Both the position numbers and the translations under genes were made by a program. The notes under the pieces are model-generated. The model had not been told where the DNA came from. It did not search any database and saw only the letters and a list, made by a program, of their open reading frames with translations. Shown here one piece after another: positions 44,846 to 52,053 of a DNA stretch of 64,000 nucleotides. The stretch's first letter is position 1, and each line of letters starts with the position of its first letter. Source of the stretch: Sulfurimonas sp. C5 (lineage in GTDB: Bacteria; Campylobacterota; Campylobacteria; Campylobacterales; Sulfurimonadaceae); NCBI RefSeq assembly GCF_029872055.1, contig NZ_JARXNQ010000001.1, positions 310,001 through 374,000 on the forward strand, written 5' to 3'.

Positions 44846-47224
44846 ATGAACAATAAACTTCGTTTAAATTCATTACAAGTTCAACTCAGTCTTATTATTT
44901 TCGTAACCGTTTCAATTCTCTTTGGTATTCACTCTTTTTATGTGTATGTACAAACCAAAAAAGAGCTTGATCATCAAATAAAAACAGAGATTACAAGAAA
45001 TTTAGATTCTATTTCTGGAAGTATTGCAGCATTTATGGAAGCGTATTCCCCTAATGAATATCAAACAATTATTGCCGAACTTATTCAAAAACAAGATATC
45101 TTGGCAATAGTAGTTCATGACTACAAGATGCAAAAAATTTTGGGTGAAAGTGATTACAAAGTAGGGTATATCAAAGAACAAAATAGAATAAAAGAGTTGA
45201 ATTTTCAAAATATAAAGCAAATGAAACTATTGGCATCTTCTTATTATAAAGAGAGTTTGGTGATCTCAAATAAACAAGGGCAGGAGATAGGAAAAATAAC
45301 ATTTTATATATCTGATGATGCACTCAAGGCAGAGATAGAAGAGATTATTTTTGACAATATTCGTTTAGCCCTTTTAATTTCGAGTATCATGATTGTAACT
45401 TTGTTATTTTCAATCCATTATTTTATTGTCAATCGTTTAACGAATATTATAAATGTGATCAATACTCGTGATGATTACGGTTTACCGCTTCAAGAGATTG
45501 AAAGTCAAGGTTCTATAGAGATTCGTTATATAATAGATACGATCAATAATATGATTGGAACTATCAAGGGATCACGCCTTGAACTTCAAGAAAATTATAA
45601 GTTGCTGCAAGATGAACGAGATAGATTTCAGTTGGCAATTGAAGCTACAAATGATGGGATATGGGACTGGAATCTAAAAACTAATGAAGTGTTTTTTTCA
45701 GAACGTTGGAAAAGTATGTTGGGGTATCATGGAGATGAGATCGGCAATCATGTTGATGAATGGAAAAAAAGAGTTCATTCTGAAGATTTAGAAAAAGTTA
45801 TTAAAGATGTACAAGCACATTTAAACGGTGAAACTGAGCTATATGAAAATGAACACAGAGTACAGCATAAAGATGGACACTGGGTATGGATTTTAGACCG
45901 AGGAAAAGCTTTATTCGATAGTAATGGTGAAGCATACAGAATGTTGGGATTTCATACAGATATGACACAGCGACATATGTTTATTGAAACACTCAAAGCA
46001 GAACAACAAAGATATAAAAATTTACTGGAATTATCGAGTGACGGGATACATCTTCTTGATACAAATGGCAAACTTTATGAGTATAGCAATTCATTTCTAA
46101 AGATGTTGGGATATACAAAAGAGGAAGCAAAAAATTTAAATGTCAAAGATTGGGATGTTTCGATTCCAAAAGAAAAAATCCTTCCTACAATCCATGAGTT
46201 AATGGTAAGACCAAACTCTTTTGAAACTGTACATAGACGTAAAGACGGTTCAACTTTTATAGCAAATGTTAATGCAAAAGGTATCATAATAGACGGGCAA
46301 AAATACTTATATGCTTCAGTAAGAGACGTAACAAAAGAGAAAGAACATCAGTTGGAAATAAGAAATAAATTACAAAAAGTAATTGATTCTCAAAGTTCTA
46401 TAGTTATTGTAACTGATGCAGTCAAACTGAGATTTGTAAATAGAAGATTTTTAGAGTTTTTCGGATACAAATATCTTGAAAACTACTTACAAAAACACCG
46501 TTGTATCAGTGAAAAGTTTATAGAACAGGAAAAGTTTTTTGATTTAGGAAAAATTCATGAAGGAGAGAAAAACTGGATAGAGAGTTTACTTAACCTTTCG
46601 GGTAGACAAAGAATTGTAGCAATGCGTAATAATGAAGGGATTTTACATGCCTTTAACGTTTCAATTAACAAGTTTGAAAAAGATGAGTATATCGTTGGTT
46701 TTACGGATATTACAGATACTATGACGGAAAACTTGGAACTTGCTCAACAAGCGTCAATAGATACTTTAACCAATGCATATAACAGAGCATATTTTAATAA
46801 TAATATTGAATATATTTTAAAACGACATAAAAATGAAAATATGTACACAGGCATTATTATGTTTGATATTGACAAGTTTAAAGATGTAAACGATACCTAT
46901 GGACATGATGTTGGGGATTATGTACTAAAAACTTTGATACAAATAGTTCAAAGATATACCAGAAATCCTGATAAAATAATTCGATGGGGCGGTGAAGAGT
47001 TTATTATTGTATGTGCTACACAAGATAAGACTACACTAGGAAAAATTGCGGAGTATCTACGTTCAATGATTGAAAGTTATAAATTTGATTATGTAGATAA
47101 TATAACATGTAGTTTTGGATGTGCATTGCATGAACAGTCCCAAGATATATTAAAAACGATTAAAGAAGCTGATGTAAAACTCTATCAGGCAAAAGAAGAG
47201 GGAAGAAACAAAGTTGTTTGTTAA
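44846..47224 (+). CDS. Membrane diguanylate cyclase with periplasmic sensor and three PAS domains
   Basis: A 792-residue protein. Helices at about 12-32 and 175-197 enclose a periplasmic domain of about 140 residues, the place where the binding protein encoded upstream could dock. A HAMP-like stretch, three PAS domains (about 255-375, 385-500, 505-620) and a GGDEF domain follow. The motif is RWGGEEF with RNPD as inhibitory site. PAS 2 closely resembles PAS 4 of the divergent hybrid kinase (RRKDGSTFIANV, YLYASVRDVT). PAS 3 resembles the PAS of the REC-PAS-GGDEF protein (RCISEKF, NWIESL, FNVSI). These shared modules point to duplication inside this cluster. Confidence 0.93.
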   Translation: MNNKLRLNSLQVQLSLIIFVTVSILFGIHSFYVYVQTKKELDHQIKTEITRNLDSISGSIAAFMEAYSPNEYQTIIAELIQKQDILAIVVHDYKMQKILGESDYKVGYIKEQNRIKELNFQNIKQMKLLASSYYKESLVISNKQGQEIGKITFYISDDALKAEIEEIIFDNIRLALLISSIMIVTLLFSIHYFIVNRLTNIINVINTRDDYGLPLQEIESQGSIEIRYIIDTINNMIGTIKGSRLELQENYKLLQDERDRFQLAIEATNDGIWDWNLKTNEVFFSERWKSMLGYHGDEIGNHVDEWKKRVHSEDLEKVIKDVQAHLNGETELYENEHRVQHKDGHWVWILDRGKALFDSNGEAYRMLGFHTDMTQRHMFIETLKAEQQRYKNLLELSSDGIHLLDTNGKLYEYSNSFLKMLGYTKEEAKNLNVKDWDVSIPKEKILPTIHELMVRPNSFETVHRRKDGSTFIANVNAKGIIIDGQKYLYASVRDVTKEKEHQLEIRNKLQKVIDSQSSIVIVTDAVKLRFVNRRFLEFFGYKYLENYLQKHRCISEKFIEQEKFFDLGKIHEGEKNWIESLLNLSGRQRIVAMRNNEGILHAFNVSINKFEKDEYIVGFTDITDTMTENLELAQQASIDTLTNAYNRAYFNNNIEYILKRHKNENMYTGIIMFDIDKFKDVNDTYGHDVGDYVLKTLIQIVQRYTRNPDKIIRWGGEEFIIVCATQDKTTLGKIAEYLRSMIESYKFDYVDNITCSFGCALHEQSQDILKTIKEADVKLYQAKEEGRNKVVC

Positions 47225-47240
47225 GAAGAAAGGTATTTAC

Positions 47241-47260
47241 TTCTCCTCTAACGAGGAGAA
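47241..47260. terminator. Hairpin between convergent GGDEF and superoxide reductase genes
   Basis: TTCTCCTC (47241-47248) and GAGGAGAA (47253-47260) form a perfect 8-bp stem with a TAAC loop, between the ends of two convergent genes. There is no strong U tract, so efficiency is uncertain. Confidence 0.55.
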
Positions 47261-47272
47261 ATAAAAAGGAAA

Positions 47273-47659
47273 TTATTCAGCTACAGCTACTTCAACTGGA
47301 GTTGATTCCCAGATACCGTGTTTAGTACAGTAACCGTGAGCTACTAGGTTAAGTTTTTTACCCATTGGACGGATGTTGAATGTTACTTCAGCATGAGATT
47401 TTTCGTTACCTAATGTACCTGGTACGAATGTAGCCATAGCAAGTTTAGTTTCACCATTGAAAAGAGTGATGCTTTCAATGTAATGATCGAAATCATCCGG
47501 GTGAGTATACTCTTGTCCCATTTTTACGTTTACTGATAGCATTTCACCTTTTTTAGCTTCACCTTGAACTGTGATGAATGGAGAGTGACGATCGATTAAA
47601 TCTTTTTTAGCTTCTCTTTCTACTGTGTCGATATCAACATACTTGTTAATAGTTGGCAT
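47273..47659 (-). CDS. Superoxide reductase (class II desulfoferrodoxin/neelaredoxin)
   Basis: A cytosolic iron enzyme that reduces superoxide to hydrogen peroxide without making oxygen. The single Fe(His4)(Cys) centre is complete: H25 (DRHSPF), H53 and H59 (YTHPDDFDHY), C111 and H114 (GYCTKHGIW). The N-terminal Fe-Cys4 domain of class I enzymes is absent. The usual Glu-Lys before the first histidine is Asp-Arg here, so the charged residue that guides superoxide is conservatively changed. Peroxide from this enzyme could be removed by the desulforubrerythrin at 26.3 kb. GGAC lies before the ATG. Confidence 0.9.
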   Translation of the reverse strand: MPTINKYVDIDTVEREAKKDLIDRHSPFITVQGEAKKGEMLSVNVKMGQEYTHPDDFDHYIESITLFNGETKLAMATFVPGTLGNEKSHAEVTFNIRPMGKKLNLVAHGYCTKHGIWESTPVEVAVAE

Positions 47660-47757
47660 TATGTGTCCTTTTGTTTAGTTTAATATATAGTATTGTAACC
47701 ATGAAACTTTTAGGAAAAAATAAATCAGAGTAAATTTGTCTTATTTTAAGAAAAATT

Positions 47758-48387
47758 TTATTTTTTAAAGTTTGACTGTTCAATGATTACAGGGTAAAAA
47801 TAACCATATCCAAAATCTTTGTCTTTTGCCAATGTACCGCTTGCAAATACAATGTCACCGGCTTTAGGTGTCTCTTTTACAGTTGTAAAGACAAGATCAT
47901 CCATATTCATAAATCTGCTACCGTCTTCAATGTGTACCCAGTTTTTTCCCATAATACCTGATGAAACTTTTGTGACTTCTGCATGAACTGTAATAGTTTT
48001 TCCTACATATTTTTCTCTATTCTTAAAAACTTCGGCAATAGTAAGGGTATTTTTTGTTTGAAACTTTGAAGTCATAATATTTGGTTTGTATTTCACTTGT
48101 TCTTGTTCTTGCTGTGTTACAGTATCTCCTGCAAAGAGGATATTGTCAAATGTACGGTTGAGTGTTTTAGAATGAAAATTTTTCATCCAGCCTTGTTCAG
48201 TAAAAGATATATTTGAACCTTTTTTTACATCTCTTTGTGTCATTGCTATCCAGTAACTGTTTTTACCGTCATTAACTTTCATATATGTATATCCACCGCT
48301 GTTCATGCTCTCTAAAACTGTAGCAGTATGGGTACTCGCCGCATAAAGTGATATTCCAAGAAGTAAAGAAAGAGCCAACTTTTTCAT
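47758..48387 (-). CDS. Periplasmic OB-fold protein (NrfJ-like)
   Basis: A signal peptide (MKKLALSLLLGISLYA) leads about 193 residues with two similar beta-barrel parts. The first (THTATVLESMNSGGYTYMKV...YWIA) resembles the NrfJ-like domain found near nitrite-reductase genes. The second (YVGKTITVHAEVTKVSSGIMGKNWVHIEDG) is a classic OB-fold pattern of periplasmic nucleic-acid-binding-like proteins. The exact function is unknown. There is no haem motif and no cysteine. It is separated from its neighbours by about 80-100 bases on each side. Confidence 0.75.
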   Translation of the reverse strand: MKKLALSLLLGISLYAASTHTATVLESMNSGGYTYMKVNDGKNSYWIAMTQRDVKKGSNISFTEQGWMKNFHSKTLNRTFDNILFAGDTVTQQEQEQVKYKPNIMTSKFQTKNTLTIAEVFKNREKYVGKTITVHAEVTKVSSGIMGKNWVHIEDGSRFMNMDDLVFTTVKETPKAGDIVFASGTLAKDKDFGYGYFYPVIIEQSNFKK

Positions 48388-48464
48388 TCATAACCTTTTT
48401 GTTTTTACATGATTGTACATAAGATTAAATAACAGGAAAATAATATTTACAAGGGTGTTTTGAA

Positions 48465-49517
48465 TTATCGTAATAATGTTATTAAAGAGTTTACTAGTTT
48501 TTCATTTATTTGTGATGACATCTCTTTTTTCATCATCATCAATCCATCAAAACTTGAGTATTTTTTTCTAAAGGTTCTTTCTGTAGTTAATGCGTCAAAA
48601 ATGTCACAAACTGAAAGTATTTGCGCATAGAGAGGAATTTGTGGACCAACAAGATTGTTAGGATATCCTGTACCGTCTAATTTTTCATGATGCAATTCAA
48701 TAGCATTTAAAATTTCAGGCTTTGTAACACCTAATTCTTTTGCTAGCTGAACACTTTTTAGTGGATGAGACTGCATGATATCCACTTCTTTTTGATCTAA
48801 AAGAGATGTTTTGTTTAATATCTCCTGTTCAATAGCCGATTTTCCGATATCAAATAAAATAGCTGCAGTAGCAATTTCGCGTAATTGAGAATGTTGCATT
48901 CTTAAATTTTTTCCTAATGTGGTTGCTAAGAAACTTACATTTACATTATGGGCTGCTTCAGTATATTCATCCTGGAAAAAGCTTACAAGTTTTCCTAAAG
49001 AAACCTGAGAATTTTCTATGCTGGAAACAAGCTCTTCTATCCAACGAAATAGTAATTCTTTTTTTAGACCGGAGATCCCTTCTTCAAAAAAGGGATCCAT
49101 TAATCTGATACCTTTTTTATACACATTTTTTAAGGCTAAATGTGCAGTTTTTTGAAGAGTTTTTTTCACTTTTGCATGAACTATACTTGGAGAAAATGGC
49201 TTGGCAAGATAATCATAAGCACCTAAAGTTAAAGCTTTTTCAACAAGTTCTTTTTCATGGGATGCAGACATAAAAATAATAGGAATATCTATTTCTAGTT
49301 GCGTTTTTAGGGATTTGGAAACTTCAAATCCGTCTGGAGAAGGCATATGAAGGTCAAGTAATATTAAATCAGGTTCAATGCTTTTTGCCGCTTCAACTGC
49401 TTCAGAACTGTTTTTAATAAGAGAAACCTCATAGTCACTGGTAAGTATGACACCTAAGTAGTGCAGGTTAGTAGTTTCATCATCAACAATTAAAATCTTT
49501 TTTTTATTACTATTCAT
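48465..49517 (-). CDS. Response regulator with HD-GYP-like domain, HD motif damaged
   Basis: The REC domain (1-120) has the phospho-acceptor D55 in LILLDLHMPSPDG and a lysine in LAKPFSP. A linker of about 60 residues follows, then an HD-GYP domain. H190 (AHNVNVS), H276-H277 (ELHHEKLDGTGYP, the GYP loop) and SVCDIFDALT are kept. The HD motif itself reads LFDIGK (F222-D223): the first histidine of the pair is phenylalanine. As this residue binds metal, phosphodiesterase activity may be lost or changed, leaving a c-di-GMP receptor or protein-interaction role. The kinase partner is not adjacent. Confidence 0.87.
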   Translation of the reverse strand: MNSNKKKILIVDDETTNLHYLGVILTSDYEVSLIKNSSEAVEAAKSIEPDLILLDLHMPSPDGFEVSKSLKTQLEIDIPIIFMSASHEKELVEKALTLGAYDYLAKPFSPSIVHAKVKKTLQKTAHLALKNVYKKGIRLMDPFFEEGISGLKKELLFRWIEELVSSIENSQVSLGKLVSFFQDEYTEAAHNVNVSFLATTLGKNLRMQHSQLREIATAAILFDIGKSAIEQEILNKTSLLDQKEVDIMQSHPLKSVQLAKELGVTKPEILNAIELHHEKLDGTGYPNNLVGPQIPLYAQILSVCDIFDALTTERTFRKKYSSFDGLMMMKKEMSSQINEKLVNSLITLLR

Positions 49518-49650
49518 GGATAGATGATATCTCTTATAATTAGTTTTTTACATTGTATCATATTATACAAAGATGTTTAGAAGGAAGTTTTTGTGAATAA
49601 AGTTAATCATTCTTACTAGATATGTTACAGGCTTTTGAAGTGTTGTGAAA

Positions 49651-49671
49651 TGGTACAGAAAAACTGTACCA
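49651..49671 (-). terminator. Terminator after the metallo-beta-lactamase gene
   Basis: TGGTACAG and CTGTACCA form a perfect 8-bp stem with a five-base loop, 4 bases beyond the stop codon of the minus-strand gene at 49676. On that strand the loop is TTTTT and a short T run follows the stem. Confidence 0.65.
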
Positions 49672-49675
49672 TAAA

Positions 49676-50419
49676 CTACATAATATCGCCGCCACACTGT
49701 AGGGTTTCAAACCAATCAAGAAATTTTTTGACATCTTCCCCTTTAAAAATTGCACCGTGTTGAGGAGCTATCATATCTACTTCATATTTACGTACATTGT
49801 GAACCCATTTTTTTGTAAAGTTGTTTCCTGCCATATAACGCTTATGAAATGCTTCAAGCAATGTAAGGTGACTTTCAAAATCTGTAATCTCTTTATAAAT
49901 ATTATGTGTCGGCATAACGGCAGCACCAATGTCTCCACTAAATACAATTTTTGATCTACTGTCATAGACAGTAAAGTTTCCAGGTGAGTGGAGAAAATGG
50001 GCAGGTATGAATTGAATGTAGTTTTCACCAAAATTAATTTTCGCACCCTGATCAGGTAAAGCCATAATACGGTCTAAATCCATAAGTCCGTAATGACTCA
50101 TAAATCTGCTCCAGAGTCCTGAAATAATGATTTTTGCTGGAGATGACACGCTCCATTCTGCAATCGAACCTGCAACATCCGGATCTTGATGAGAATAAAA
50201 AACATATTTTAATTTATCGACACCTAAATGGCGTTCTACTGCATCATACATCTCATCAAAAGCTGATTGACTTCCCGGATCGATTAAAATACCACTGTTA
50301 TTTTGGATAATTAAAAACTGATTTACGGCAAGATAACTTTCTGCTTGTTCCTCATCATCAAAACTGAACATAATGCACTTGTGCACACCGTCATCGTAAA
50401 GTATTGTTTCATTTTCCAT
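49676..50419 (-). CDS. Flavodiiron-like metallo-beta-lactamase protein (ODP type), likely oxygen sensor
   Basis: A 247-residue cytosolic metallo-beta-lactamase domain. Diiron ligands follow flavodiiron spacing: H77-x-D79-x-D81, then 62 residues to H144, then 18 to D163, then H221 in APQHG. The residue after D81 is Val where many relatives have His. No flavodoxin domain follows, so it cannot act as a complete flavodiiron reductase. It matches the stand-alone oxygen-binding diiron proteins (ODP) that in Treponema and others serve as sensors for chemotaxis. Its start overlaps the end of a REC-PAS-PilZ regulator gene by 11 bases, which supports a signalling role. Confidence 0.85.
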   Translation of the reverse strand: MENETILYDDGVHKCIMFSFDDEEQAESYLAVNQFLIIQNNSGILIDPGSQSAFDEMYDAVERHLGVDKLKYVFYSHQDPDVAGSIAEWSVSSPAKIIISGLWSRFMSHYGLMDLDRIMALPDQGAKINFGENYIQFIPAHFLHSPGNFTVYDSRSKIVFSGDIGAAVMPTHNIYKEITDFESHLTLLEAFHKRYMAGNNFTKKWVHNVRKYEVDMIAPQHGAIFKGEDVKKFLDWFETLQCGGDIM

Positions 50420-51935
50420 ATTGTAATCCTTTAAATTCTCTAATTAATGTCATTTGGCGTTTTGAAAGGTAGCCAATTAAATCTTTTTGTGCTGTTTGAT
50501 TTGGTTTGAGTGTTACAACGACATGAAATTCATGCTTTTTTTCTATAATATACATAACTTCTCCTTCACAGTTAATAATGAGAGGTTGGCGTCCTACTGT
50601 AAAAACCATGTCTACATGAACTTTTTCTTCAGCTTGAAAACCTGCTGGAAGAGAAAGTAATGAAAGTCTTACGGCATTGGCAGAAATATCAAGTATTTTA
50701 ACATGATCTCCAAATTTATGCTCTTCATAAAAGAGTGAAACTCTATGGTCATCTTCCGGAACTAGACGAACTGATTTGCGTTGTGTAGGAGAATGTTGTA
50801 AAAATTGCATATCATCTATAACAATACTTTGATTTTCATAGTCAACATATTTAATTGTTTGGCAAAGGATGTCTGCCGGAAATAAAGAGTTTGAAAGTAT
50901 TATCTTACCTTCATAATGTGCACATCTTTGTTGAAGATAACTGGTCTGGATTGAAACTTTATCTTCATCAGCATTTACAATAACTCCTCTGTTTGTTACT
51001 GTAAGACCTTTATAAAGATTTAATAACTTTAATTCATCATTATTTCTTTGAACAGATTGTAGAAGATGAATAAAGGTTTTTTTGTTTTCTTTCATCTCAT
51101 CAAGATTTGCCTGCTCTTCATCAAAAAGTCTTAATAAGTCCAAATCAGTAATATCATCAAAAGAAGCAAGATAGTAATCATCACTAGTATCAATTTTTGT
51201 CATTCTAAAGATGAAGTGATGAAACTTGTCATTTGGATCAATCATTTTGACATGATAGAGTGTATTTAAATTTTTAATTGCTTCTTGGTACCAATGACGC
51301 TCCTCGGTATTGTATAAAAAGCTTTTGTGCTCAAGAAAATGATTTCCAAGCTCACCAAATTTAATTTTAAAGCTTTCCAAATCATCAATCTGAAAATATT
51401 TTAGAAATGTATCATTTACAATAACAGGTTTTTCGTGTCGATACAGAACAAGTAGGTTATGTTGAAAGTTAAAAATGTTTTGTATGTAATGGTCAAAAAG
51501 ACTTTGTTCTTTTTTAAGCTTGATCTCATGTAATGCATCGTTGAGTGCTTGTGTTAACTTATCAACAGAAAGAGGTTTTGCTAAAAAACGATATACGCCA
51601 ATATCTATAGCTTCGTGTAAATTTTCGGTATTATCAAAAGCAGACGTTATGATAACTTTCGTGTTAGGGGATAGCTGATGAATTCTACGCGTCATTTTTA
51701 AACCATCCATATTAGGCATCTTTATATCTGTGATTACTATAGGAGGATGATTTTTTTGAAAAAAATTCAATCCTTCTTCTCCATCTTGTGCCGTGATGAC
51801 ATTATCAAAAAACTTTTTTAATAACAGTGTGACTTTTTCACGTATCCCTTGATTGTCTTCTACATATAAAATAGTTGTATTTTTAGCTAGTTTTTGAAGT
51901 TCTAATAAAGTCTCTTTGTTAATATTTAAACTCAT
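50409..51935 (-). CDS. Response regulator REC-PAS-PilZ-like
   Basis: A 508-residue cytoplasmic protein. The REC domain has ILYVEDN, the phospho-acceptor in IVITDIKMPNMDG (near 70) and the lysine in LAKPLSV. A PAS-like region (about 150-275) and a coiled coil follow. The C-terminal 110 residues resemble PilZ: RKSVRL supplies the RxxxR part. The second motif (D/N)xSxxG reads DISANAV, with glycine lost, so c-di-GMP binding is uncertain. It is coupled by overlap to the ODP gene, and may pass oxygen signals to a c-di-GMP-related output. Confidence 0.85.
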   Translation of the reverse strand: MSLNINKETLLELQKLAKNTTILYVEDNQGIREKVTLLLKKFFDNVITAQDGEEGLNFFQKNHPPIVITDIKMPNMDGLKMTRRIHQLSPNTKVIITSAFDNTENLHEAIDIGVYRFLAKPLSVDKLTQALNDALHEIKLKKEQSLFDHYIQNIFNFQHNLLVLYRHEKPVIVNDTFLKYFQIDDLESFKIKFGELGNHFLEHKSFLYNTEERHWYQEAIKNLNTLYHVKMIDPNDKFHHFIFRMTKIDTSDDYYLASFDDITDLDLLRLFDEEQANLDEMKENKKTFIHLLQSVQRNNDELKLLNLYKGLTVTNRGVIVNADEDKVSIQTSYLQQRCAHYEGKIILSNSLFPADILCQTIKYVDYENQSIVIDDMQFLQHSPTQRKSVRLVPEDDHRVSLFYEEHKFGDHVKILDISANAVRLSLLSLPAGFQAEEKVHVDMVFTVGRQPLIINCEGEVMYIIEKKHEFHVVVTLKPNQTAQKDLIGYLSKRQMTLIREFKGLQYGK

Positions 51936-52018
51936 GAGACTAATAATAACAAAAAAAAGTTCAAAACATTCAATAAAATATACTTATCCACTTAACAAGA
52001 GTTTAACCAACAAATGGG

Positions 52019-52024
52019 TACAAT
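52019..52024 (+). promoter_or_regulatory. Candidate -10 element for glyS
   Basis: TACAAT preceded by TGGG, 29 bases before the glyS ATG, in the divergent gap with the REC-PAS-PilZ gene. No clear -35. Confidence 0.4.
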
Positions 52025-52053
52025 CGCGATAATTTTATAAAAGAGTATGGATT

